Positions 45,674-54,341 of a stretch of 64,000 nt of DNA are shown here, piece after piece; within the stretch, counting starts at the first letter, position 1; each line of letters begins with the position of its first letter. Source of the DNA: Saccharibacillus qingshengii. Its GTDB lineage: Bacteria; Bacillota; Bacilli; Paenibacillales; Paenibacillaceae. The position numbers and the translations under genes are program-made. Location of the stretch: positions 154,564-218,563 of the forward strand of contig NZ_JAAZWC010000006.1 of assembly GCF_013185195.1 (NCBI RefSeq). Direction: 5' to 3'. The notes beneath the pieces are model-generated. The model made no database searches and was not told the origin of the DNA. It saw only the letters and a program-made list of their open reading frames with translations.

Positions 45674-45855
45674 CCGTTTCGGTTGTGTTTCGGCTAGGGA
45701 AACATGGGCGGGCGTGCGGGGAGATATCGTTTCGGTCGCGTGTTGAAGTCGGGAAACTTTGATGAGGTTAAAGTGGGAGTTTCCCGATTTCAAAGGCGAA
45801 CGCTTCGCTCCTGCACGACATCACCCCTCCCTTCCTATCGTTTCCGGGGAACAAC
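45674..45855. repeat. Nested-hairpin element, degenerate copy 3
   Basis: Directly after the permease stop. The core matches the elements at 20.6 and 56.5 kb: CGTTTCGGTCGCGTGTTGAA, GTCGGGAAAC/GTTTCCCGATTTC and AAAGGCGAACGCTTCGCTCC. The characteristic TGTCGAGAAAG ends and flanking terminator duplication are missing; instead GGTTGT/ACAACC lie near its edges. Confidence 0.55.
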
Positions 45856-45857
45856 CT

Positions 45858-45899
45858 AAAAGTCTTTTCACCTTTGGATAAAGGTGGAAGGGCTTTTTT
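45858..45899 (+). terminator. Terminator of sugar ABC operon
   Basis: Stem AAGTCTTTTCACCTTT/AAAGGTGGAAGGGCTT with a short loop and a T-tract. Confidence 0.8.
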
Positions 45900-46109
45900 A
45901 TACAGCCTAACAGCTGCGCAAACGATATATTTAGCCCAAAACCGAGAGCTCTAAACCGAAATCCAGAACTGGGAAAGTTTAATTTATTTTTTGTTTATTT
46001 TGCCAAAGAGCGGGTACAAATTCAGAGAAGCAAGATGCAAGACCAGACAGGCGGCACAATTCGAAAAAGAGATTCGAAACGTATTCAAACCCCTTGGAGG
46101 TGCATCGAG

Positions 46110-46304
46110 ATGGCAACGAAGGAACTGGCTCTGCATGAGAAACTCGAGATCCATGAATTGTTGATTCTCAAAACATCCTGCGTCACAAAAGCGGTAGCGA
46201 TGTCGGGATTGGTGCAAGATGACAAGTTGAAAGCGCTGATGGAAGAAGATATCGAGAATTCCGTACAGGCCGTCGACGAACTGAAAGCACTTTTAATCAG
46301 CTGA
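46110..46304 (+). CDS. Small spore-coat-associated protein
   Basis: 64-residue helical protein (LALHEKLEIHELLILKTSCV, LMEEDIENSVQAVDELKALL). The LHEKLEIHELL pattern and linkage to a CotF-like gene match small coat-associated helical proteins of Bacilli with a ferritin-like half-bundle. The ORF opens at 46035, but GGAGGTGCATCGAG precedes the ATG at 46110. It is followed 13 bases later by the CotF-like gene. Confidence 0.75.
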   Translation: MATKELALHEKLEIHELLILKTSCVTKAVAMSGLVQDDKLKALMEEDIENSVQAVDELKALLIS

Positions 46305-46317
46305 GGAGGGATTACCG

Positions 46318-46635
46318 ATGACTACGCCAAAATCGATGACAAAAGAAACGCTGGTCAAAGCCGTAACGCCGATGGACGATATGGCGATCGCGACGGATAT
46401 GCTGCTGTCCGCCAAAACGGCGGTGCGCTCGTATGCGGTAGCGCTCACCGAAGCGGCTTCGCCGAAAGTGCGCAAAGTGCTGAAATCCCAGCTGGATACG
46501 GCAATCAAGACCCATCAGAAAATTGCCGATTATATGATCGAGAACGAAATGTATCATCCTTACGATATCGACGAACAGGTCGAGCACGATATGAAGAAGT
46601 CCGAAATCGCACGCAATCTGGTGGAAACGAAGTAA
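46318..46635 (+). CDS. CotF-family spore coat protein
   Basis: 105-residue helical protein of the CotF/YhcQ coat family (DDMAIATDMLLSAKTAVRSY, ALTEAASPKVRKVLKSQLDT, HQKIADYMIENEMYHPYD). The C-terminal YMIENEMYHPYD motif is characteristic. It is probably built into the spore coat during sporulation. GAGGAGGG lies seven bases upstream. Forms a pair with the preceding small gene; a terminator follows. Confidence 0.85.
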   Translation: MTTPKSMTKETLVKAVTPMDDMAIATDMLLSAKTAVRSYAVALTEAASPKVRKVLKSQLDTAIKTHQKIADYMIENEMYHPYDIDEQVEHDMKKSEIARNLVETK

Positions 46636-46650
46636 AAGCGTTTCTGCGCA

Positions 46651-46680
46651 GGACCTGTCCTTCAAAAGACGGGTCTTTTT
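46651..46680 (+). terminator. Terminator after the coat-protein genes
   Basis: GACCTGTC/GACGGGTC stem with five T residues. Confidence 0.65.
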
Positions 46681-46729
46681 GTTGTGAAGAGAGCTGCGGA
46701 TCGGGTATGGGTTTGACAATTGAACGCAC

Positions 46730-46767
46730 AAGGCCGGTCTTCTTTTAATAGAAGATCGGCCTTTTTT
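46730..46767. terminator. Second terminator-like hairpin before the phosphoesterase operon
   Basis: AAGGCCGGTCTTC/GAAGATCGGCCTT plus six T residues. TTGACA at 46713-46718 lies just upstream, so this may be a leader attenuator rather than a second end for the coat genes. Confidence 0.65.
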
Positions 46768-46833
46768 CCATTTACAGAAGATTAACACGAGGCTGATACC
46801 AGTCTGATTGTTTCCCTTTAGGATGAGGAAGTG

Positions 46834-47352
46834 ATGTGGGAACGGTCCCACAAGAAACGATCCGGAAGGCGGTACAACCTTATGGAACTGCTCGATCTCC
46901 AGGGAAGCGCGGTACCGGAACAATCCCGGACGCATATCCGTATTCCTTTTGAACTGCAAGCAAACGTAGACCGGCTGCAGATCCGGCTCGAATACGCACC
47001 CAAGATTCTGGAAGACCGGGAAGCGGCGCTGAATCTGCTGCAAGAAAGCTATGAGCTGTACATCCTGCCGGAGCAGCGGGAGCAGGCGATCGCCCGCGCC
47101 GACCGGCATCTGCCTCTGAAGAATCTCATTACGCTGTCGCTGGACGATCCGAACGGCTACCGGGGAGCCTGCCATCGTCACGACCCGGTGCAGGAACTGT
47201 TTCTCTCCCGGGAATCGGCCTCGCCCGGACTGATGAGCGGGGAACTCGAAGCGGGCGCCTGGATCGCAACGCTCAGTCTGCACTGCATCGTGACGCCGAC
47301 CTGCGATTACCGCCTGCGGATCCAGGCAGCGGAAAAGGAGGGATCGGCATGA
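46834..47352 (+). CDS. Conserved hypothetical protein, first gene of phosphoesterase-ABC operon
   Basis: 172-residue soluble protein without signal or membrane helices. Beta-rich regions THIRIPFELQANVDRLQIRL and LSLHCIVTPTCDYRLRIQAA resemble a jelly-roll domain often found attached to, or encoded beside, PHP-type phosphoesterases. I do not recognise a named family. GAGG lies five bases before the ATG; a GTG three bases upstream is an alternative. Its end overlaps the PHP gene by four bases, so it probably acts with it, perhaps as a subunit. Confidence 0.7.
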   Translation: MWERSHKKRSGRRYNLMELLDLQGSAVPEQSRTHIRIPFELQANVDRLQIRLEYAPKILEDREAALNLLQESYELYILPEQREQAIARADRHLPLKNLITLSLDDPNGYRGACHRHDPVQELFLSRESASPGLMSGELEAGAWIATLSLHCIVTPTCDYRLRIQAAEKEGSA

Positions 47353-48527
47353 CCTGGATCGCCTGCGAACTGCATACGCATACCCTGCACAGCGACGGAA
47401 GACAGACGCTGCGGGAATTGGCCGAAGGGGCGGTCAAGCTCGGCTTCGGCGCTATCGCGCTGACCGACCACAATACGATGTCCGGCCTGGACGGCAAAGA
47501 AGAGATCGAGCGCGAGTTCGGACTGACGATCATTCCCGGGATGGAGTGGACGACTTTCTACGGCCACATGGTCACGATCGGAATGAGCGAATTCGCCGAT
47601 TGGCGGCAGGCCGGGCGAAGCGATATCGACCGCGGCATTGCCGAAGTGCATCGGCTCGGCGGGATTGCGGGATTGGCCCATCCGTTTCGGATCGGAAGTC
47701 CCGCCTGCACCGGCTGCTTCTGGGAATACGAAGTCGGCGACTGGAACGCGGTCGATTATATCGAAGTCTGGTCCGGGACGTTTCCTTCGATCCAGACGGA
47801 TAACCGGAGAGCGTTCAAGCTGTGGACGGCCAAGCTGAACGAAGGCTATCGGATCGCAGCCGTCTCGGGCCGGGACTGGCATGCGCAGGAAGACACGGAC
47901 GAACCGATCTCCGTGACTTATCTGGAGATCGAAGATCGGTCCGGCGAAGCGGAAGAAGAAGCCGGGGCAAGCGGAGATCAGGAGGCAGGCACGGAAGCCG
48001 AAGCATCGCTTCGCGAAGCCCGGCTGATCCGGGCGCTTGGGCAGGGGCGGGCCTGCGTCACGATCGGCCCGCTGCTGACGATGACGCTGGAAGCCGGCGG
48101 CAAGACCTGGCCGGTCGGTTCGGCGGTGCCGGCCGCTCTTCCGGGCACAGGCGGCACCGTGCCGGAAACGAACGAGGCGGTCCGGGTCAAGCTGTCGCTG
48201 GACTTTACGGTTAGGAGCGGGTTGTGGTCGCTTCCGGGGCAGATGTTCAGACTGAAACTGTGCTCCAATCTGGGCGAGGAAGTGAATCTGGATCTGCCGT
48301 TTGCGGGAAATCGTCCGGTGGAACATGAACATGAGCATGAACATGAAGAAGACGCGAGCTCCCTGTGGTTTGAACGGGAAGCGGAGCTTCCGGGATCGGA
48401 CACGGCCGCGCCTCGGATCTGGCTTCGCGCCGAACTGTGGGGAACGGTGCGAGGCGCGTATACGCGGATTGCTTTTACCAATGCGGTTTACTTCGATTCG
48501 GAGAAAGAAGGAGGCGGCAGTCGATGA
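47349..48527 (+). CDS. PHP-domain (CehA/McbA-like) metallophosphoesterase
   Basis: 392-residue enzyme with an N-terminal PHP domain. Metal ligands are visible: ELHTHTLHSDGRQT (HxH), LTDHNT, PGMEWTT, the His in AHPFRIG, and GRDWHA. The C-terminal half is a beta-sandwich-like domain. Two low-complexity inserts occur: an acidic Glu/Ala/Gly stretch (about 198-218) and a His-Glu repeat (about 325-333). Relatives hydrolyse phosphodiesters or are annotated CehA/McbA metal hydrolases. It overlaps genes on both sides (ATGA), and with GDPD-like and ABC genes suggests use of an imported phosphodiester. Confidence 0.82.
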   Translation: MTWIACELHTHTLHSDGRQTLRELAEGAVKLGFGAIALTDHNTMSGLDGKEEIEREFGLTIIPGMEWTTFYGHMVTIGMSEFADWRQAGRSDIDRGIAEVHRLGGIAGLAHPFRIGSPACTGCFWEYEVGDWNAVDYIEVWSGTFPSIQTDNRRAFKLWTAKLNEGYRIAAVSGRDWHAQEDTDEPISVTYLEIEDRSGEAEEEAGASGDQEAGTEAEASLREARLIRALGQGRACVTIGPLLTMTLEAGGKTWPVGSAVPAALPGTGGTVPETNEAVRVKLSLDFTVRSGLWSLPGQMFRLKLCSNLGEEVNLDLPFAGNRPVEHEHEHEHEEDASSLWFEREAELPGSDTAAPRIWLRAELWGTVRGAYTRIAFTNAVYFDSEKEGGGSR

Positions 48528-49264
48528 AGTCTTTTCCGTTAATCACCGCCCATACGGGCTGCATGGAACATCCCGCCCACTCGCTCGAATCGCTGTGCGC
48601 CGCGCTGAAGCTTGGGGTCGATGTGTACGAAGACGATATTCGCGTAACCGGGGACGGGACGCTGGTGCTGGCCCACGACGACGAGGTTCCGCTGAGGGGC
48701 GGACGCCGGGGAAGTCTTGCGGAGCTGACGCTGGATGAACTGGAAGCCGATTCGCCGACTTCGTTTCTGCTGCTTGCGGATGTGCTGGCCTGGGTGCGTA
48801 CCGCGGGGAAAGTCATGAACCTCGATATCAAGACGGACGGAGCGCTGGAGCCGGTATTTGCCCTGGTGAAGCAGATGGAGATGGAAGACCGGGTCTTTCT
48901 CAGCGGCTGCGAATACGACCGGGCGATCCGGGCCAACCGGATCGGGCCGAAGCTGCGGAAACTGCTGAACGTGAATATCGACAGCTTCCGCAGTCTGCGG
49001 TATGAAGACGCTGTTCGGCAGGCCTGCCGGGAAGCGAGAGCGGCCGGCTGCTTCGGGCTGAATGTGCCGTATCAGGCGGTCCAGCCGGAACTGCTGGATA
49101 CCGCGCGGAGCGAAGGACTGGACGTGTACGTCTGGACGGTGGCGGAAGCGGAAGATATGCGCCGCCTGGCGCAGTGGGGCGTCGATTCGATCACGACCCG
49201 CGACCCCGATAAGCTGATCGCGGTTCGGGGCGAATCGGAAACGGCGGAGGCGGAAGCGGATTGA
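48524..49264 (+). CDS. Glycerophosphodiester phosphodiesterase-like protein
   Basis: 246-residue GDPD-fold (TIM barrel) enzyme. In canonical GDPDs the signature is HRG, ENT, ExD and HD. Here the two catalytic histidines survive (AHTG, His10; LAHDDEV), as do VYEDDIRVTGDG and VWTV near the C terminus, but the Arg after the first His is Thr and ENT is AHS. It may therefore act on an unusual diester or be a divergent subgroup. ATG overlaps the preceding stop codon and follows AAGGAGG. The C-tail is Glu-rich. Confidence 0.78.
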   Translation: MKSFPLITAHTGCMEHPAHSLESLCAALKLGVDVYEDDIRVTGDGTLVLAHDDEVPLRGGRRGSLAELTLDELEADSPTSFLLLADVLAWVRTAGKVMNLDIKTDGALEPVFALVKQMEMEDRVFLSGCEYDRAIRANRIGPKLRKLLNVNIDSFRSLRYEDAVRQACREARAAGCFGLNVPYQAVQPELLDTARSEGLDVYVWTVAEAEDMRRLAQWGVDSITTRDPDKLIAVRGESETAEAEAD

Positions 49265-50352
49265 ATACCAAGCTGAACCATAGTCTGCGCGAGCTGGCGC
49301 AGTTGGCCGGCGTCTCCAAGTCGACCGCGTCCCGGGTCATTTCCGGCAACGGTTATGCCAGTCCCGAAGTCCGCGAGCGTGTGCTGCGGGCGGTGGATGA
49401 ACTTCGCTACAAGCCGAGCGCGGTTGCCCGGGCGATGGTCGCCCGGCGAACCTACAATATCGGCGTGATCGTGTTCCGCGACAAGCTGCCGATTGTGTCG
49501 CATACCCTGTACGGCCGTATCATCGACGAGATTCTGATGGCCGCGGAAGAGCTGGGCTACTCGATTTTTCTCAAGACGGACCGGGAAATGTCGCTGCGCT
49601 CTACCGATTACATGCTGGAGCAGCGGGTCGACGGACTGATTCTGATCAGCCGCCTGCAGAAGAACGTGATCGATTACGTCAAGAATTTCAAGATTCCCTA
49701 TGTCATGGTGAACGGCTCGACGGAAGATCCGGACGTGGTACATCTGGTGAGCAACGATGAAGCCGGAGGAGCGAGGGCGGCCGAACATCTGTATGAACGG
49801 GGCCACCGCAGACTGTTCATTCTTGCGGGACCGGGCGAACACCGCAGCCATTCGCTGCGGCTGGCAGGTTTTCTCGACCGGATCAAGCAGCTTGGGCTGC
49901 CTGTCCACCGTTCGCCGCGGACGCTTTCCGACCCAGCACACGGAATCACCGTCGTCGAATCCCCCGAGTCGGGCTTCGATTCCGGCGTCCGTCTGATGAC
50001 AGAGCATTACGGGGCGTTTCGCGCGCAGGGCTGCACGGCGGTATTCAGCACCAACGATATGCTGGCGCTCGGCGCGATGAAGGTGCTGCTGGAACACGGC
50101 GTGCGCGTCCCCGAAGACGCTGCCGTTATGGGTTACGACAATATTGAACTGGCCGCCATGTACCATCCGCCGCTGACGACGGTCAGCGTGGACGCGGCCG
50201 GGATCGGACGCGACGCGGTGAAGATTCTGGACAGGCTGATCGGCGGAGAAGGGGATGTGCCGCGGCTGAACGAATACGCAAGCGAAGTGATTGTCCGTCA
50301 ATCGACCACAAGAAAGGAAGACGAGGCATGCTCTGGTATTGGAAACACGTAG
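49261..50352 (+). CDS. LacI-family transcriptional regulator
   Basis: 363-residue repressor. HTH (about 7-30) LRELAQLAGVSKSTASRVIS, hinge KPSAVARAMVARRT, then a periplasmic-binding-protein-like sensor domain (NIGVIVFRDKLP, DGLILISRL, HLVSNDEAGGARAAEHLYER, VFSTNDMLALGAMKVL, AVMGYDNIELAAMYHPPLTT). Start is TTG at 49261, overlapping the GDPD stop; no other start suits the HTH. It lies in the middle of the operon, so it probably regulates the operon in response to the imported compound. An operator was not found. Confidence 0.87.
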   Translation: MNTKLNHSLRELAQLAGVSKSTASRVISGNGYASPEVRERVLRAVDELRYKPSAVARAMVARRTYNIGVIVFRDKLPIVSHTLYGRIIDEILMAAEELGYSIFLKTDREMSLRSTDYMLEQRVDGLILISRLQKNVIDYVKNFKIPYVMVNGSTEDPDVVHLVSNDEAGGARAAEHLYERGHRRLFILAGPGEHRSHSLRLAGFLDRIKQLGLPVHRSPRTLSDPAHGITVVESPESGFDSGVRLMTEHYGAFRAQGCTAVFSTNDMLALGAMKVLLEHGVRVPEDAAVMGYDNIELAAMYHPPLTTVSVDAAGIGRDAVKILDRLIGGEGDVPRLNEYASEVIVRQSTTRKEDEACSGIGNT

Positions 50353-51152
50353 GGCGAAGACGAATCATCGAGTTTGCGCTGCTGACCGTATTCGCGATCT
50401 TCTTCGCCGGTCCGCTGGTCAATCTGCTGGTCCTGGCTTTCAGCGAAAAATGGAATTACCCGAATGTCCTGCCGCAGCAGTGGGGATTCAAATGGTGGAC
50501 GTTCGTATTGGCCAAAGACGATATCGTCTCGTCGATCTCGCTGTCGTTCCTGATCGCGACGCTTGTCACGGTGCTGTCCATTGTCGTCTGTATCCCGGCC
50601 GCTTATGCGTTCGCCAGACTGCAGTTCCCGCTGAAGCGGATGTTCCTGTTCTCGTTTCTGCTGACGAATGCTTTTCCCAAAATGGGGCTGTACGTCTCGA
50701 TCGCGGTTCTGTTCTACAAGATCGGATTGATGAACACGCTGCTCGGCGTTGTGCTGATCCACATGATTAACGTGCTGATGTTCATGACCTGGATTCCGAC
50801 CGCCGCTTTCCGCAATGTGCACCGGGCGCAGGAAGAGTCGGCACGCGACGTGGGAGCAAGCCCGTTCAAGGTGTTTCGCAGCATTACGCTGCCGATGGCG
50901 ATGCCGGGAATCGTCGTGGCTTCGATCTTCACGTTCTTGAACTCGCTCGACGAAGCGCAGGGCACGTTCCTCGTCGGCATTCCCGATTACAAAACGATGC
51001 CGATCGTCATGTATTCGATCATCTCCGACTTTCCGAGCAGCGCCGGCGCCGTGTTCTCGATTATCCTGACCCTGCCGACGATCATTCTGCTGGTCGCGGC
51101 GCAGCGGCTGGTCAGCGCGGATGTACTGGCAAGCGGTTTTCAAATGAAATAG
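50328..51152 (+). CDS. ABC importer permease (PotC/ThiP-type)
   Basis: 274-residue permease with six helices and the EAA loop EESARDVGASPFKVFRSITL. Starts within the last 25 bases of the LacI gene, with GAAAGGAAG upstream. Works with the second permease encoded at the operon end. The helix layout (FAGPLVNLLVLAFSEKWNYP) resembles polyamine, iron and phosphonate-type importers rather than sugar permeases. Confidence 0.88.
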   Translation: MLWYWKHVGRRRIIEFALLTVFAIFFAGPLVNLLVLAFSEKWNYPNVLPQQWGFKWWTFVLAKDDIVSSISLSFLIATLVTVLSIVVCIPAAYAFARLQFPLKRMFLFSFLLTNAFPKMGLYVSIAVLFYKIGLMNTLLGVVLIHMINVLMFMTWIPTAAFRNVHRAQEESARDVGASPFKVFRSITLPMAMPGIVVASIFTFLNSLDEAQGTFLVGIPDYKTMPIVMYSIISDFPSSAGAVFSIILTLPTIILLVAAQRLVSADVLASGFQMK

Positions 51153-51174
51153 ATTGCGAAATGGAGGAACAGGC

Positions 51175-52221
51175 ATGCAGTTGTCCGTACGGGAATTGTC
51201 CAAGCGTTACAAGACCGGTGACGGCGTCAGCGGGATCAATATCGATATTCAAAAAGGCGAACTGGTCACGCTGCTTGGGCCTTCGGGCTGCGGCAAGACG
51301 ACCGTACTGCGCAGCATCGGAGGATTTCTCGAGCCGGATTCCGGCGATATCCTGATCGAAGGCCGGAGCGTGATCCAGCTTCCGCCCGAGAAACGCCCGA
51401 CTTCGATGGTGTTCCAAAGTTACAACTTGTGGTCGCATATGTCGGTCTACGAGAATCTGGCGTTCGGTCTCAAGATCCGCAAAAAGTCCAAAGCGGAGAT
51501 CCGGGCCTCGGTAGACGAAGCGCTCAAGCTGGTCCGGCTGTCCGGTTTCGAGAAAAAGGTGCCCGCGGAACTGTCGGGCGGCCAGCAGCAGCGGGTCGCG
51601 TTGGCCCGGTCGCTGCTGCTTAATCCGGCGGTACTGCTGCTCGACGAGCCGTTCTCGGCGCTGGACGCCAAACTGCGGCACGAGATGCGCGAAGAGCTGC
51701 GGGAGATCCAGATGAAGACGGGACTGACCATGGTCTTCGTCACGCACGACCAGGAAGAAGCCCTGTCGCTGTCGGATCGCATTATCGTGATGAATCACGG
51801 GCGCATCGAACAAATTGCCCAGCCGCAGCAGATTTACGATGAGCCCGCTTCTCTATATGTCGCCGGTTTTATCGGCAAGATGAATTTCATGGAGGGGGTG
51901 GCCGACGGAGCGAAGATCCGCCTCGGAAGTCTGGCGCTGCCGAACGTCAAGAATCTGCGCGGCAGAGTGACGGCGGCGGTCCGGCCCGAAGACGTACAGC
52001 TTCGCGAGCGGACGGATACGGAAGGAACGCTGACGGGAAAGGTCAAACAGGTGATGATTCTGGGCCATTACGCCGAAGTCACCGTCGAGCTGGCGGAGTT
52101 CGGCATCATTCGGGCTTTTCAGAGCAAGGAAGTTGTACAGCGGCTGCAGCCGGGTCAGGAAGTTGGCGTCTCGATTACCCAAATGACCGGGTTCCCGGTC
52201 GACGAAGCGAAAGCAAACTAA
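51175..52221 (+). CDS. ABC importer ATP-binding protein (PotA/UgpC-type)
   Basis: 348-residue ATPase. Walker A GPSGCGKTT, Q-loop VFQSYNLWSHM, signature LSGGQQQRVALARSLL, Walker B VLLLDEPFSALD, H-loop VTHDQEEA, and a C-terminal TOBE-like regulatory domain (about 240-345). GGAGG lies before ATG 51175; an in-frame upstream ATG at 51154 lacks a ribosome site. Dedicated to this importer. Confidence 0.92.
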   Translation: MQLSVRELSKRYKTGDGVSGINIDIQKGELVTLLGPSGCGKTTVLRSIGGFLEPDSGDILIEGRSVIQLPPEKRPTSMVFQSYNLWSHMSVYENLAFGLKIRKKSKAEIRASVDEALKLVRLSGFEKKVPAELSGGQQQRVALARSLLLNPAVLLLDEPFSALDAKLRHEMREELREIQMKTGLTMVFVTHDQEEALSLSDRIIVMNHGRIEQIAQPQQIYDEPASLYVAGFIGKMNFMEGVADGAKIRLGSLALPNVKNLRGRVTAAVRPEDVQLRERTDTEGTLTGKVKQVMILGHYAEVTVELAEFGIIRAFQSKEVVQRLQPGQEVGVSITQMTGFPVDEAKAN

Positions 52222-52235
52222 GGAGGAACCTATTC

Positions 52236-53411
52236 ATGCGTACGAAAAAGAGGTCCTGGTTCACGTTGTTGTCGGTTGCGGGCGTGTCGATGTCTTTGCT
52301 GGCCGGATGCGGAAACGGGGGCGGCGGCGAGAACGCAAGCGCCTCCGCCGAAGCGAGCGGCGCCGCGGCATCGGGCGAGAAAACTTCGTTCAATTTCTAC
52401 TTTACCGGTTCGCAGAACGTCAAAGATCTGTGGGATTCGCTGGAGCCGATGTTCGAGAAAGAGCATCCGGAAATCGATGTGAAAATGGTCTATATTCCGT
52501 CCGGTACCGGCGCTGAACCGACGTATGACCGGATCATGGCCGCCAAACAGGCGGGCAAAGGCTCGGGCGATATCGATCTGTACGAAGACAGTATCGCGTA
52601 TGTCTCCCAGGGGACCAAAGACGGCGTCTGGGCGCAGCTCAGCGAGAAAGAGGTTCCGAATCTTGCCAACGTCAATCCCGACGTGCTGAAAGACATCGAC
52701 ACGTATGCGGCTCCGTACCGTTCTTCCGCCGTTGTGCTGGCCTACGACAGCAGCAAAGTCGCCCAGCCTCCGACCACATTGGACGAGCTGCTGGACTGGA
52801 TCAAAGCCAATCCCGAACAGTTCGCCTACAACGACCCGTCCACGGGAGGTTCCGGCAGTTCGTTCGTCCAGACGATGGTGTACAAGGATCTGCCGGAAGA
52901 AGACATCCACAATTCCGATCCCGCGATCATGGCGAAGTGGGAGACCGGCTTCAAGACGCTCCAAGAAATCGGACCTTACGTCTACGGCCAGGGCATCTAT
53001 CCGAAAAAGAACCAGGGAACGCTCGATTTGCTCATGAACGGCGAAGTCTCGCTGATTCCGGCCTGGTCCGACATGGTGCTGCAGCAGTTGAACGAAGGGC
53101 TGCTCCCCGATACGGTCAAAATGCAGCAGATCACGCCGGGCTTCAACGGCGGTCCGACCTACCTGATGGTCAACCAGGAATCGGACAAGAAAGAAGCGAT
53201 CTACACGTTTATCGATTTCGTACTCTCGCCGGAAGCGCAGGCCGTGGTGGTCGACAAGATGAACGGCTTCCCGGGAATCGAGCTGTCCAACATGTCGCAG
53301 GAGATGCAGGATAAGTTCGCCGGAGTCTCCGAAGGCTTCCGCACGTTCAACATCGGGGATCTCGGCACGGAAATCAACAAACGCTGGCAGAGCGACGTCG
53401 CCGCGCAATGA
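52236..53411 (+). CDS. ABC importer solute-binding lipoprotein
   Basis: 391-residue lipoprotein: lipobox LLAGC with Cys25, Ala/Ser/Glu-rich spacer, then a family-1/type-2 binding fold (FTGSQNVKDLWDSLEPMFEK, SGTGAEPTYDRIMAAKQAGK, YAAPYRSSAVVLAYDSSKVA, SLIPAWSDMVLQQL). It resembles YnjB-like and 2-aminoethylphosphonate/polyamine binding proteins. The ligand is not determinable from sequence; the PHP and GDPD genes upstream suggest a phosphodiester such as a glycerophospho-compound. AAGGAGG precedes the ATG. Confidence 0.88.
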   Translation: MRTKKRSWFTLLSVAGVSMSLLAGCGNGGGGENASASAEASGAAASGEKTSFNFYFTGSQNVKDLWDSLEPMFEKEHPEIDVKMVYIPSGTGAEPTYDRIMAAKQAGKGSGDIDLYEDSIAYVSQGTKDGVWAQLSEKEVPNLANVNPDVLKDIDTYAAPYRSSAVVLAYDSSKVAQPPTTLDELLDWIKANPEQFAYNDPSTGGSGSSFVQTMVYKDLPEEDIHNSDPAIMAKWETGFKTLQEIGPYVYGQGIYPKKNQGTLDLLMNGEVSLIPAWSDMVLQQLNEGLLPDTVKMQQITPGFNGGPTYLMVNQESDKKEAIYTFIDFVLSPEAQAVVVDKMNGFPGIELSNMSQEMQDKFAGVSEGFRTFNIGDLGTEINKRWQSDVAAQ

Positions 53412-54286
53412 ACGCCGTGAGTACGCGCAAAGCGGCCGGAAAAACATGGAGCAAAGAAACCCGGCAGTCGATGCTGGGTCTGGCGATGGTGCTCCCCTCC
53501 TTCGCCATCCTGCTCCTCACCGTCATTATTCCGATTTTCCAGTCGTTCATCATGAGCCTCACCAACGACTCGGGCGGATACGACTTGAGCCGCTATGCGT
53601 ATCTGTTCACCGACAAAGGCATGCGCGGCAATATCCTGTTCACGCTGCGCGTAACCGCTATTACCTGCATGCTGGTGCTGCTGGTCAGCTACAGCTTGGC
53701 GATCTACATGCGCTTCAACCAGGGACCCGTGGTCGACCTGATCCGCCGAACCTACATGATTCCGCTGTTTATTCCCGGCGTGATCGCAACTTACGGCCTG
53801 ATCAATCTGCTCGGCAACCACGGCTGGCTGTCGCGGATGCTGGAAGTGATCGGCGTGGAGCTGCCCCGGATCATTTTTGACGAAAAAGGGATCATCATCG
53901 CGAATCTGTGGTTCAATATTCCGTTTACGACGATGCTGCTCAGCTCCGCCTTGTCCGCTATTCCGTCATCCGTGATCGAGAGCGCCAAAGACGTCGGCGT
54001 AGGCCGCCTGACGCTGTTCACGAAATTCATTTTCCCGCTGTCGTACAAAACGTTCCTGGTCGCCGTCACGTTCGTGTTCATGGGCGTGATCGGCTCGTTC
54101 ACCGCACCGTTCCTGATCGGAGCCAATTCCCCGCAGATGCTGGGCGTCTCCATGCAGCAGGTGTTCAGCGTGTTCCAGGAACGCGAGCAGGCCGCGGCGA
54201 TCGCTTTCTTCTCGTTCCTGCTGTGCTCGGTGCTGGGTGCGTTCTATATCCGGTCGATGGCGGTGGAAGAGAAAGACAAGATTTAG
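53408..54286 (+). CDS. ABC importer permease (PotB-type)
   Basis: 292-residue permease with six helices and the EAA loop ESAKDVGVGRLTLFTKFIFP. The start overlaps the binding-protein stop by four bases. Last gene of the eight-gene operon; a strong terminator follows. Confidence 0.9.
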   Translation: MNAVSTRKAAGKTWSKETRQSMLGLAMVLPSFAILLLTVIIPIFQSFIMSLTNDSGGYDLSRYAYLFTDKGMRGNILFTLRVTAITCMLVLLVSYSLAIYMRFNQGPVVDLIRRTYMIPLFIPGVIATYGLINLLGNHGWLSRMLEVIGVELPRIIFDEKGIIIANLWFNIPFTTMLLSSALSAIPSSVIESAKDVGVGRLTLFTKFIFPLSYKTFLVAVTFVFMGVIGSFTAPFLIGANSPQMLGVSMQQVFSVFQEREQAAAIAFFSFLLCSVLGAFYIRSMAVEEKDKI

Positions 54287-54341
54287 AGGCGTAGAGAAAA
54301 TCCGGTGCGTCCGCCAAGAGACAAGCATTCGGATCGTGTTG

